A DNA stretch of 64,000 nucleotides, from contig NW_026971325.1 in assembly GCF_963678635.1 (NCBI RefSeq), positions 16,598 to 80,597 of the forward strand. Reading direction: 5' to 3'. The notes beneath the pieces are model-generated. The model did no database searches. It was not told the origin of the DNA and was given only the letters and a program-made list of their open reading frames with translations. Positions 11,690-21,430 of the stretch are shown one piece after another. Source of the DNA: Symsagittifera roscoffensis. Lineage: Eukaryota > Xenacoelomorpha > Acoela > Convolutidae. A program made the position numbers and the translations under genes. Numbering within the stretch: position 1 is the first letter of the stretch; every line of letters starts with the position of its first letter.

Positions 11690-13510
11690 TTAAAGCATCC
11701 AGAGAACTTTCAATTTAAATCTTTTCTCCTCGATTATAGCACAGATGAAATGGACTATATTGGATGTATTTTTAAGTTTTTTGCAACCCCTGAGGCAAAA
11801 CATTGCACTCCTCATAAGTGCAAAACTTCTTTTGGTTCTTCTAAAATTATTATGTCCGAATATGATTCGTTTCACTTTTCGATTAGTTTTTCAGCTGTTT
11901 GTGGACGGATTTCGTAGAGCCCGTTGCTGATCCTCCAGTACTCGCAAAAACTAGCGGAACAAAATTGTTGTGTTCCACATCCAGAATTCTTTGATGGTAA
12001 TTTAAAGTTTTGACACTCTCATGATATTTGTGGGCGTCAGATATAGTTTTAGGGCAGGATTTAGCAAGGGGGTTGAAAACTTTTACATCAAAAAAAGTTC
12101 CGCTGAATCGTCCTCACCAGTGTACTTTTGCCTTGATGTCAACTCGAGCGTCATCTTCAGTAGTGGTTGTTTTGTTGTGAAAGCTTTCGCCTTCCAACTA
12201 TTGAAATTTTGGCTCTATCTCAACATCATGGCATACTTCGTCCACGAGTGTCGGAAATGTATCTCGAATTTCATTCTGTCTTAAATGAGTGTATCTAACT
12301 TTGGTGCAGTGTAGAATGTGGGTTAGTGTGAACGGTTGTCCACGTGGGCATGTATGTGGAGTGTTTGGTGGTTGCCATCCATATCTCAGATGTATACCAT
12401 CTTCAAACTCTGATTTGTTGAGGGATAAATTGTACTTTTTTTAGGTAACAAGCTTAGCCAGTTCCATGCTCCTTTCTGTGATGCTGGATTTATTGTCAGC
12501 TTTTTTTATGATGAGCAATTTCCTATATTTTCGACTTTTTTAAGAGTGTGATGATCTGTCTCTCAGTTTTTGTGTTTCTATTTATCAGGACTTGTTTCGT
12601 TTTAGCTATTTCTGGATAACTGTTTTCTATCGGATCACAAATGACTCGCGACCTTTCATAATTTCTGGAAAAATCCGGGTTAATGAGGAGGTCCAGTCCT
12701 CCCATTCTTGGTGGTATTGCGAAAAGGCTGCTATCTTCATCGGTCACATGGTTTTTACCAGTGAAACTAGGAAGTAGCTGTTGCCTTACGTTTTTCTCAA
12801 TTTCATTCATTTTCTTGAATGCTTCCGGGTTTGTTCTGGTTAGAAAGCTTAATTTACTTTAAACTCCTCAGTTTAGCAGGAGTAAGCATTTTGTGGTGTT
12901 GTTTTAGCTCTTTTAGAAAGCGTTTTTGTGAGGGTAGTTGTCCTTTCAATTTCGTTGTCCATGTAAAAGTTGCATGCTGATGGTGTTCATATAGCTAATC
13001 CAAGGACTCTAAAACCGTCGACTATTGTAGTTTTTGTGCCTTCGAATACGCTTATGGCGCTTTCCCGGCGGTTTTTCTTAACAATGAGTAGTCACTTTGA
13101 AGGCTCAACATTGAAGAAGAAAGCCTGGCTGTGCTTTCGGCTGATGTCAAAACCGTGTTACAGACTTGAAGTTTTGAGGAATGATTATATGAGTTGACCA
13201 GCGCATGTTGTAGTGCCGTACAAAAATTTTTTGAAATTTTGACCCATTTTTGGTTTCTCAAACTCGTTCCACGAGCTGTGGATAGCATATTCGATTCCAC
13301 ACTTCTGACCTAAGAAAAATTGGAAGTTTTTTTCGAGATTTTTAAGGTCTGATTTTATACATTGGGTTACTGTTTTGCCAATTATTCGTCTCAGAACCTC
13401 GCCTATACCAATGGGCCTTAACCCTGGATTTTTTTCAAAAATATCAGACGACACAAGTTTTACGCCAATAGGTTTTCAGGGGGAAGAATTGCACTAGCTT
13501 TTGTAAAGGA
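11690..13510 (-). pseudogene. LINE-like reverse transcriptase pseudogene, nearly full C-terminal two thirds
   Basis: Read 5' to 3' on the minus strand it begins with RT fingers (13,454-13,185, 'NPGLRPIGIGEVLRRIIG'). It continues through a much-broken palm/thumb and a piece at 12,810-12,523 with 'LFAIPPRMGGLDLL'. Next comes a 'RQNEIRDTFPTLVDEVCHDV' stretch near 12,290-12,220, then a C-terminal domain with 'FFDVKVFNPLA' and 'VEHNNFVPLVFASTGG' near 12,100-11,940, and a tail with 'SFALMRSAMFCLRGCKK' (11,875-11,690). This order matches a widespread invertebrate RT family that I know by pattern but cannot name with certainty. Many frameshifts and stops are present, and the catalytic palm YxDD box was not found. 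It does not function. Confidence 0.7.
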
Positions 13511-14098
13511 TAGCTGTGCAATTGTTTTGCAAAGCTCAATTGATGTTTGGCATTGCGTCTTCATTTACTTCAGTTACATAGTTAAGAGTTCGCTGTTTCG
13601 GCTTGAGATGTTTTGCGTTGGACAGTTTTTCTTTCAAAAAAGACATTGTTTTCTTCAGCCTTATATAGTTTTGGCTACTTTAAATGAAGTGATCTTAGTC
13701 ATCTAAATAGAAGAGATTTTTGATAAGAAATAAATTTCAAACGCTTTTTCAACTATGTGCATCGTCAGGATTTTTACAAGACACAAATCTAAATGTCTAC
13801 AAAACATCAATTTGCAAATGTTATGTAATTATATCACATAAGTTTTGGTTCTAAACATCATGTTAAACAATTTTCCAATCACAATTGACTTCTAAAATTA
13901 CTAATTAGGTTAAAATACTTCTAACATCTAAAATCAATTAAACAATTTTTAATTAATTTGTCTGGAAGTTTCTGTGTCATAATTTCGATCGAATAACTTC
14001 GGGACAAAGATTTTTCAGTGGCAAAAATTTTTGTTAGCAAAATTTTTTTCTGCGCATTAAGTTTCTGTTCATATTTTTTCGACTTAGTTAAAGTTCAT
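13511..14098. repeat. Partial AT-rich monomer (3' half, with a small deletion)
   Basis: It matches 5,620-6,251 but lacks about 60 bp after 'cgatcgaataactt', joining directly to 'cgggacaaagatttttcag' near 13,998. The minus-strand CTGACGA core is at 13,761-13,768. Confidence 0.7.
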
Positions 14099-15111
14099 AA
14101 TTTTTGATTGAATGAAATTGTACAGACAATTTTGGGTCCTAATTATTGTTAATTTCAACTTTATTTGAGACAAATGCATGAAGTTTTTGATCTTTGCGCT
14201 TTTGAGTTTTTTTTTGGGTTAATTTATACTTTTGACAAAGTGGTGCCAAACTTGATGCAGAAAAAAAACTTGAGGAAATTTTTTTGTAATCGTGCATTTA
14301 GAGAGCGGCATAATGGATCTAAAAGAATATAAACTGTTTCTACGCTATTCGAAAGTTGATTAAATGGCGCCCGAACCTATGTTTTCCTCCCGTCTCAGAT
14401 AAGTTTTATTTTTTGGCAGATCGACTTCCCAGTTTTCAATGAAATGTTTTCAAGAATTCTTAAGCTTAGGACTAGTTACTCCCTTCAAAATGCAAATAAA
14501 ATGAATAAAAGAACAAAATAAGAAAGATAAAGGAACATCTCACGCAACCAGCAGAAAGAAATAAAGTTCAAAAAACTCCCAGGATGCAGTTTGACTAGTT
14601 TGGCAGCGTCATGTATTATTTGTGGCTCACCTTCGTATTTCACCATTACATAAGTTTTAAAAGAACCAAGGAGTGAAACACCAAATTTTACTGTTTTGTT
14701 TCACCATGCAGCAACAGAAACGTAGTACTGTAGTAACTTAAATTAAGTTTGAGAAAAATTTCGTCTAAAATATTTTTAAAAATCAAACCTTTGTGATTAA
14801 GCTTATCTTCCACATCAGCAAAAAATGAAATTTTTTCACTTTTTTTACTATCTCAGTTCTTTTTGCCGATCTCAGTTCTTTTTGCCATTTTTTCAGTCCA
14901 CAGAGCTTGCTCAAAAAGATATTTGGAAACTGTCTTGGCGTTTTTTTGTTTGAATATAGAGGGGTGGTATGGCATTGTGTCATCAATTACTTCAGTTACA
15001 TAGTTAGTGTTCACTGTTTCGGCTTGGGTATTTTGCTCTAGACAGTTTTTCCTTTAATGACTTCGTTTTGTTCGTTTTACTAGTTTTGGCTACTAAAAAC
15101 AAAGTGATCTA
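14099..15111. repeat. AT-rich repeat monomer interrupted by the retroelement
   Basis: A full-type monomer with the box 'tggcgcccgaac' at 14,365-14,376 and a local 18-bp duplication 'atctcagttctttttgcc' near 14,850-14,890. It stops dead after 'aaagtgatcta' at 15,111, where the probable LTR begins. This point is where other monomers continue 'gatctaaatagcagtgat', so the retroelement is inserted in, or recombined with, this monomer. Confidence 0.75.
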
Positions 15112-16343
15112 TGTAACAGTCGCCTACTCCGGTCACATATGACGCTTAAGAAAAAATAGGCACTATAACCATTGGATCAGGAGTCAGGGACACTATCTCT
15201 TGTGTTTTTCTACCTCAAAACGGTCGGAGCCAATTTGGTTCACTTGCGACATGAGACTAGAACCCGTTACAGCTTAAAGGCCCCTACCAAACCCCCCCTC
15301 TAGAAAATAAGAACGTCCCGATACTTAGGTCTCAAAATACCCAAAATACACGAACGCCGTCAAAAACAGGGTCGGAACAATCCGTTAAGTTACTTTTTAT
15401 TGGACAGTGGAACTTTGATCCATTTCAGATGGATCAACCTAAAACTCGCCTTATCTCAACAGACTTATCACAAAATTTACTCGGGAAAATTAAATTAGGT
15501 ACTTACATAGCAGCACACTTGAGAATCAGAGTAAATAAGCTAATTAGTAACTCTGGCATGAATATAATTGAATATAACTCGAGAAGTTTTCTATCAATGA
15601 ATTCCAATCGAAGGAAATGAGTTTTAGCTTGAGAATATAGTTATGGGTCTGAACCATTGGGAGACTTCAGTTGTCTACCTTTCCACTGAAGGTTCACTCT
15701 GGTTCAGCTGATCTTCTTTCGTAATCGCTCTGCTCCTATATCAAGATGGGACAGCTCTACTCTCGTGTTTTTATTATAATCTCGGAAATTGCGAATAGCA
15801 ATTTCCGGCTGTTTTTTCTGTCACTTTCCCGCAATTGCGATTCAGTGGTTCTCCTCTTATTTTTGATGTTTTCAGTTGTCGCGAGAAGGGTGAGCATGAC
15901 AGGCTCAATTCGAATTTTGAAAAATTAAACTTCTTCCCAAAACTAAGTATTTCGTATTCCTCAAGGTCAAACTTCCAGATATGACCGACTCGCACATACT
16001 CCCCGGACTCAAGATCGATGTCCTCATCGCGTGCTGCTGTCTGTCAGTGAATCCTCAGAAACCCGAGTGTTGCTCAAGGTACAGTCCCAGTGGTCATTTA
16101 CAGAAGTTTTCAGCAGACTTAAGTTTATCTACACCCCAAAATTCTCAACCACGTAAAATTTTCACACTATCGCTAAACACGAATTTTTGCTTTTTAAGCT
16201 AGTAATTTAAAATGTCTTTTGTCCGATTCAATCAGGAAATTGTCATGCAGCATTTTGATTTATATAATAGATATAACATATTAATAACAATATCCCATTT
16301 GTTAAAATTTCTTTTTCGTGAACCCAGATTTCATCCAAGTTCA
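15112..16343 (-). mobile_element. Probable 3' LTR of the giant retroelement (copy 1)
   Basis: On the minus strand this segment starts TGAACTTGG and ends GGCGACTGTTACA, giving the TG...CA ends usual for LTRs. It abuts the AT-rich monomer on one side and a long purine tract on the other. A TATATAAA lies on the minus strand at 16,259-16,266 and an AATAAA at 15,396-15,401, compatible with promoter and polyadenylation signals. No second copy in direct orientation is found upstream of gag, so the assignment depends on ends and context. An alternative is that only the first 190 bp, up to the C-run at 15,292-15,298, is LTR. Confidence 0.5.
15783..15807. repeat. Perfect 10-bp hairpin inside the LTR-like segment
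   Basis: cggaaattgc (15,783-15,792) pairs exactly with gcaatttccg (15,798-15,807) around a 5-base loop. A second small palindrome, gcaattgc, lies about 25 bp further. The hairpin is also present at 36,381-36,405. Confidence 0.8.
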
Positions 16344-16351
16344 CCCTCGAG

Positions 16352-16369
16352 CCCCTTTCCTTCCCTCTC
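16352..16369 (-). promoter_or_regulatory. Candidate polypurine tract (copy 1)
   Basis: On the minus strand there are 18 uninterrupted purines (GAGAGGGAAGGAAAGGGG), between the end of the last ORF and the probable 3' LTR. This is the position of the plus-strand primer in LTR retroelements. Eight bases (ctcgaggg) separate it from the TG that I take as the LTR start, so the exact boundary could differ by a few bases. Confidence 0.5.
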
Positions 16370-16408
16370 AAGACTCAAGACTCTAGAATTTCCCATTGAG
16401 CCACCTGC

Positions 16409-16951
16409 TCATCTCGCGTTCTTTGCCTTCGAGTTACCCGGCCCAGACGTATTTGACACCGTTATCTGTTTCAACAGTGCCTCTTCATCATCGGAGCTAA
16501 TCACGATCTCTACCCAGGCTTTCAGCTGTTCATAGGACCGCATCCATTCCCTTTTCTCCTGCAATCTCTTTGCTTGGTTGGGCAAACTCTTCACCCTCGA
16601 CTCTCGGTTCAAACAGAAGGAGTTGTGCAGACTCAGGCTCACGTTCTTCGCCAAGTCTTCCTCCAGTATCGACTCTCTCGCCTTGGTATTGTTTCTTGAC
16701 ACCCTAACAACTCTTTTCCACCCCGTCGTGATTGCATTTCGATGGGTCAGCAGAGATCTCTTGAAAGCTTCCGGTCCTATCTCGGCCAGGAACTGTCGAT
16801 ATTCCTTTTGATATTTCTTCATGTGATCCTTCGTTACCATGTACAGCCAGGATGTCAAAGTCGCTCGAAACCAAGGAAAGAACCTTATGCGGCTCCATAC
16901 GTATCTGACCTCCATTGGTATGGCAAATACTTTGCATGCAGTCTCAAACAA
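16409..16951 (-). CDS. Extra ORF 7: 180-codon basic protein, last in the element (copy 1)
   Basis: No domain is recognised. The N-terminal part is aromatic and hydrophobic ('RFFPWFRATLTSWLYMV'), the rest basic and helical with an acidic end near 'ISSDDEEALL'. It reads in the same frame as the 591- and 286-codon ORFs upstream, separated from them only by in-frame stops, so it is probably the C-terminal end of one long protein. Compared with copy 2 it carries V for G within 'WKRVGRVSRNN'. It is the ORF nearest the polypurine tract. Confidence 0.5.
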   Translation of the reverse strand: MFETACKVFAIPMEVRYVWSRIRFFPWFRATLTSWLYMVTKDHMKKYQKEYRQFLAEIGPEAFKRSLLTHRNAITTGWKRVVRVSRNNTKARESILEEDLAKNVSLSLHNSFCLNRESRVKSLPNQAKRLQEKREWMRSYEQLKAWVEIVISSDDEEALLKQITVSNTSGPGNSKAKNAR

Positions 16952-16966
16952 CTCAAGTATCCTGCT

Positions 16967-18742
16967 TTAATCTATCGCGTATATCGACTCCGCCGTTGGC
17001 GTCTTCGACTCCCGATATTTCGTTACATTTGCCTCAATCCATCGTAGAGCCAGCATCGTGCTCACCACCAAGATGGTCACCTTCTGCTGATGATCGGGCA
17101 ATCCTATCGACCGAATTTCTTCCAAATCCCAGACCAGGCAAAGGTTTGCGTGATCCGGATACCACACTGTTTGTGCCAGACAGTGGCATGGGCATTCCCC
17201 ACGTGTGAGGTCAATACTCCTAGGGTTGCGCTCTCCCGAGGCTTCTAGGAGAGGTTCAAGTTCCATCGTCTTCTCGTGTATCATATCGTTCTCCTCCATA
17301 TTTGGAGCACCATCCATCGGTTTTCCGATCACATTTTGTCTCTCGTGGTCACTTGTGTTTTCACTCTCCAAACCCAAAAGTTCTTCCCCCCAGATTTCAC
17401 TCAAGTCATCCCTCTGCTCTTTCGGCACTGTTCCTCGGATTATTCTTAACAACCTGTGTGAGTGATGCGACATCCGAGCCAGCCTTACGCACTTGGGCAC
17501 TGAGAAAGCCTTGTCTATCAATACCCTTTGGCTGGATACCTCCACCATCGCCATGTGCAATGGATAGTGGCTGCCGCATAGGTTGGCCATCAGTGACCCC
17601 ACTAGGGACTTCGCATTTAGAGGCAGACCATAGGCTTCGCTCATAGGAAATCCCATTTCCGCCTCAAGTCCGACCTTCCAGCTTTTGATGTGTTTCTGGG
17701 TTACCTGCAACACCCCGGGCCATGACTCCACGCTCAACGCGGTCACCAAATGGTGTTCAGACTCTACCCTCTCCAGTGACTGCAGACTGCACATCCTTGA
17801 GAAGAATCCCAGAGCTGTTGATATATTCACAGTGGTACTCGCGTAACACTCAGCCACTATCTGTACTTCACTCTTCTCCCTTTCTTTGATATCTTCAAAC
17901 CAAGTGACTAGATCTTCTTTTTGGAAGGATTGTATCCTAACGCATGACCGTCCATCACAGGTGTACTCGCCACTCCCACACGTCGAGTCAGGACAACTAC
18001 CCGGCTCCATCTTCTTCGCCGACCCTAGTTTACTCGTCGCTTCGCCTGACTCCTTCACCTGAGGCAAGATCAGCTTGTGCACTATACTCAATGTTGCCAG
18101 ATCTTTGTCCTCCGCTGGTGCTAACCTCACTCGTTCCGTGACTTCCTCGATCAGGCTCGCATGGGGATGTGGACACCAGGAGGGCCTCAGCAATTTCCAC
18201 ACCACTCCCAGATTCGTGACCAACATGCCATTCCCGTTACCCATCTTCAGCTCGACTCTTTTACTTGAGCGCGGTACGCTTATCACCTCTGGTGTTTTCT
18301 CGAGAATCAAACCCAAGCTCGGTCTCTCTCTCTCTACTGTGTCTATTTCCACTACCTTCTCTGTCCAAAATTTTAGTAGCTCCGCTACTTCGTAGTTCCT
18401 GTGAGCGCCTCCGGCTTCCGAGTCCATGAAAGGGTTGTACGCCATCCCCATTACTCCAGACACGTACTGATATTCTCCCTTCTTATTGGGTTTCAAGTAC
18501 TCTCCTGACGAGGCCAAGTTACGGTGTACGTCGTGTCCCTCCTCAAACTTCTTGTTGTTGAATCTCCGTATCTCGTCTAACTTTCTGTGGCTCTCTAGAG
18601 ACTGACTGGAACCATCCTGCTTTTCTATCCCAGTACTCTGGTATACATTCAAGATGACTGCTGAGATTCTCCTTTCCACTGTCTTACTTCCGATTGCTCT
18701 TTGTTGACATGCTAGGATGGTACTGTCGGTCATCACCGACAT
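16967..18742 (-). CDS. Extra ORF 6: 591-codon protein of unknown function (copy 1)
   Basis: It is open for its whole length and identical by eye to the copy at 37,565. A cysteine cluster around residues 250-267 (four Cys) and a second, C-P-C-H-C, close to residue 530 suggest metal binding, but neither matches a family I know. The frame joins the 286-codon ORF through a single TAG at 18,746-18,748 and the 180-codon ORF through a TAA at 16,967-16,969. Base composition is far more GC-rich than the flanking repeats. Confidence 0.55.
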   Translation of the reverse strand: MSVMTDSTILACQQRAIGSKTVERRISAVILNVYQSTGIEKQDGSSQSLESHRKLDEIRRFNNKKFEEGHDVHRNLASSGEYLKPNKKGEYQYVSGVMGMAYNPFMDSEAGGAHRNYEVAELLKFWTEKVVEIDTVERERPSLGLILEKTPEVISVPRSSKRVELKMGNGNGMLVTNLGVVWKLLRPSWCPHPHASLIEEVTERVRLAPAEDKDLATLSIVHKLILPQVKESGEATSKLGSAKKMEPGSCPDSTCGSGEYTCDGRSCVRIQSFQKEDLVTWFEDIKEREKSEVQIVAECYASTTVNISTALGFFSRMCSLQSLERVESEHHLVTALSVESWPGVLQVTQKHIKSWKVGLEAEMGFPMSEAYGLPLNAKSLVGSLMANLCGSHYPLHMAMVEVSSQRVLIDKAFSVPKCVRLARMSHHSHRLLRIIRGTVPKEQRDDLSEIWGEELLGLESENTSDHERQNVIGKPMDGAPNMEENDMIHEKTMELEPLLEASGERNPRSIDLTRGECPCHCLAQTVWYPDHANLCLVWDLEEIRSIGLPDHQQKVTILVVSTMLALRWIEANVTKYRESKTPTAESIYAID

Positions 18743-18745
18743 TAT

Positions 18746-19606
18746 CTACCTCAAGAAACAAGTAGCGTCTTTCCTCCTTACCAGGCTCAAGCCTGAATTA
18801 TCCCTAGCAATGTGTTGCATCAATGTCTTATATATTTCTAGATTTTTTCCACCCAATTTCAACTTGTCATGCGAGGTCAGCGTTTCTAATTCTATTCCCA
18901 CCAGGCTCCACGCGAACATCAGTTGTCCCGCTGTTCTAACGAAGGGATTCGCCATCAACGGCGACGCCGATGAGGATGTCCTCATCGCTTCTTCAAAATG
19001 ATCCCTTAACAAGTTCTGCCAAGTTCTCTTCAGTTGGCTCCCCAATTCTAATTTGTTAATCTCAGCCTTCTGCTGGGTAGCCCAGTTGCATCGCTTGCGT
19101 GGCACTCCACTGTCGAGTTTTCTTAGGCAGTCTTCCAGTTCCTTCAATGTCTCCAGGGCCACCCACCACGGCCAGGAGGTGTTCCTCGTTTTATTCTTCT
19201 CAAGAGGATCACTAGTTATTTGCTTCCCCGTGGCCTGGTGTTCATTTGAGACCCACTCTTTGCCAACATCCACTTCCCACGTCTGCCCGCTCGTCGAACC
19301 TCGTTTCATCTTTGTCCTCTGGGGCTTGAAGTCTTCTTCCGTTGTCGAGTTGGCGGAAACCTCCATCTCTCTTTCTACCTCGAGCAATTTCCTTGGTTCG
19401 TAGCTACTCTTGTAGGCTGCTGTCTTCCACCGTGCCAGAACCATGGGAGCCGTCGTTCTCAGGTTTTTCTCTGAGACTGCGTCCGCCGAAGGACTACCCA
19501 ACCCTTTTACCTCTCTCTTTCTCTTGCGAGACTTCACGTCTTTACTTGGGGGCGTTGACGTTATCATCACTGATTCGACCTCTTTGTCTCCATTCAACCC
19601 TTCCAA
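18746..19606 (-). CDS. Extra ORF 5: 286-codon protein of unknown function (copy 1)
   Basis: It contains a short basic cluster near residues 25-35 ('KSRKRKREVKG') that could serve as a nuclear signal, and a helical C-terminal half. It ends at a TAG that is directly followed, in the same frame, by the 591-codon ORF. Its start overlaps the stop of the 314-codon ORF by 13 bases in another frame, which looks like a frameshift within one coding path rather than a true gene border. Confidence 0.5.
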   Translation of the reverse strand: MEGLNGDKEVESVMITSTPPSKDVKSRKRKREVKGLGSPSADAVSEKNLRTTAPMVLARWKTAAYKSSYEPRKLLEVEREMEVSANSTTEEDFKPQRTKMKRGSTSGQTWEVDVGKEWVSNEHQATGKQITSDPLEKNKTRNTSWPWWVALETLKELEDCLRKLDSGVPRKRCNWATQQKAEINKLELGSQLKRTWQNLLRDHFEEAMRTSSSASPLMANPFVRTAGQLMFAWSLVGIELETLTSHDKLKLGGKNLEIYKTLMQHIARDNSGLSLVRRKDATCFLR

Positions 19607-20538
19607 CTCTTGCCTCCCCCTGCTCGAGCCTTAAGGATATTAGTACTTTTAATTATATTACTAGTCTCAACTTTAACCCCCCTTACACCTTCAATTATTT
19701 TATCGACAGTTTTTTGTTTCAGAGTAGAGCTGTCTTTACACTCGTCTTCTTTGGTCTTCAGTGGCGCCTTTCTCAATTCGACCATCTTGCTCAGCAGCTC
19801 TCCTCTTGCTTTTTCATCCAGACCTGTTCCCATCAGGACAGGTTCACCGAACTTCACCACCGTGCTCCACAGTTCTTCTTTGAAATTGTCTAGTGTGATC
19901 TCGCTATTCACCTCTCGATTAAACTCTCTCAAGAATTCTCGCCAAGCGTTCTCATCCAGAGTCCCTAGGAACATGGTCTTATTTCCCTCGAAGGTATTCT
20001 TTTCGCTTTCCTCTGCACTCAGGAGTATCATTCCCATATTGGAAGTCTCGCTCGTCAGTGGCAACTCTAGATTCTTTTGGGGAGATGAGGTCAGAGGTGG
20101 CGTGGCAGTGTCTCCCCAGTCCTCTCCGCTCAGATCTTTCAACAGTTCTTGAGTGGTGAAATCCTCCTCTGCTGGTTTTGGTTCAGGCGTGTTCCCCACT
20201 TCCATCTCCTCTCCTGCCTCACTGAGAGTCTCATCCAAGCTTTCTTCTCCTGACTCGACTCTCCTTCTCTCAAGTATCCTCCTGAACCGATCTTCTACAG
20301 GGCCGCTTCTTTTGTCTCCAGGGGTGCCCACTGACAGGGGTGATGGTGTCGTTGGATCTGATTTCTTGTGTTCCGTCAGGGCCACATACAACGGGACTGC
20401 TGCATCCAGCTCCTCCCTTCCTGTCTCATCTCCACCTGTTCCAGTCCGCAAGGCGCCCGGTATTTTCTTGTGGCAAACTTCATTTCGTCTTTTAGCGCAA
20501 TGTGTCCTTCTTCTACAATCATCCTGCCATCGTCCCAC
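19594..20538 (-). CDS. Extra ORF 4: 314-codon acidic, low-complexity protein (copy 1)
   Basis: The middle is rich in Glu, Ser, Thr and Pro (about residues 85-160), followed by a helical part with lysine-rich ends. No domain is recognised. The frame in its first 25 residues is probably a shadow: before about 20,470 the coding path seems to lie in the neighbouring frame that opens at 20,640, so a frameshift is likely close to 20,460. Confidence 0.45.
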   Translation of the reverse strand: MGRWQDDCRRRTHCAKRRNEVCHKKIPGALRTGTGGDETGREELDAAVPLYVALTEHKKSDPTTPSPLSVGTPGDKRSGPVEDRFRRILERRRVESGEESLDETLSEAGEEMEVGNTPEPKPAEEDFTTQELLKDLSGEDWGDTATPPLTSSPQKNLELPLTSETSNMGMILLSAEESEKNTFEGNKTMFLGTLDENAWREFLREFNREVNSEITLDNFKEELWSTVVKFGEPVLMGTGLDEKARGELLSKMVELRKAPLKTKEDECKDSSTLKQKTVDKIIEGVRGVKVETSNIIKSTNILKARAGGGKSWKG

Positions 20539-20942
20539 ACCGGTAACATGTTCTCCAAACCCGCCCGATCAAGCGTTCTCAAGATCTCTCGCACCTCGAA
20601 TTTTGGGGGCATTGAGCCTCTCATCTTCTTCGCTTGAGTCGTCCATGAGTTTGTTTTTATATCACAGGTGTGAAAATAGACCGCTGCGGTATAGCCGATG
20701 AATCGGGGATCCCACCCATTGGTGAATTACCTTTGCTGCCTCTCCGCCGCTGCTCTCGCGAACAGGGATGGGACCACCAGGGAATTGTTCATTCCCAGGG
20801 TCATTCTCCTGACCGTTGGGAACTCGGGAATGGTTGCTGGCAAGATTTCCTTCTCTAGTATTGCCTCTAGCTCCCTTTTCCCAACTCGAAGCTTTTCTTC
20901 CATGCGGGAATCCTCAAGATCTCTTGTCCACTCGCCGTCAGG
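20376..20942 (-). pseudogene. Extra ORF 3c: linking segment, frame interrupted (copy 1)
   Basis: One minus-strand frame is open from about 20,940 to 20,460 except for a TAA near 20,727. It contains 'ILPATIPEFPTVRRMT' and, after the stop, 'PPKFEVREILRTLDRAGLEN'. It links the preceding 149-codon segment to the 314-codon ORF. No domain is recognised. Confidence 0.4.
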
Positions 20943-20946
20943 GGAT

Positions 20947-21430
20947 TCAAGTTCCAGAACTTGGGATAAGTTTCGATGGGGCCTTCACGTTTCCCCCCAT
21001 CCTGCACTGCAGTTGCCCTCGGAGGTTGTATACCATAAACTCGGGATCTTTCACTTTTCCAAAGAGTACCGTATTGCTCATTTGCGCCCTCAGCACCTCT
21101 TGCTGACACCAGTTGAGTGCCGTCCCATCCAACACACTTATCAGGCTCGAGTGTGCCACGGAGTTGCGGTAAGCCGTCACTAGAGAATCTGGAAACGCGT
21201 ATGTTACAGCTGGTCCGTAAATGCAGGTTACGACATCCTCCAGCCCCCGGATTATCCCCATTGGGTCCAATCTCATCGCCAGGCACAGGTCTGTCAAAAG
21301 AGGCATGCCACCATTCACTTGTCTCCATTCATCTTTTGTTTTCGGATTCTTTTCCTCGCCAGTCATATGTCGATTCTGCATCAAGAGATACTCCACCAGC
21401 AGCGTCTTCAGTCCCGCAGCACATTTATAT
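20947..21430 (-). pseudogene. Extra ORF 3b: continuation of the 724-codon protein after a frameshift (copy 1)
   Basis: It is open from about 21,430 in a frame different from the ORF upstream and contains 'GGMPLLTDLCLAMRLDP' and 'YGPAVTYAFPDSLV'. The upstream 724-codon frame runs off into a short unrelated tail and stops at 21,408, so the most likely reading is a one-base frameshift near 21,430. The GTG at 21,394-21,396 need not be a real start. Function unknown. Confidence 0.45.

Noticed and set aside
16967-18742. Envelope glycoprotein in the 591-codon ORF
   Set aside because: No signal peptide, fusion peptide or C-terminal membrane anchor is visible.
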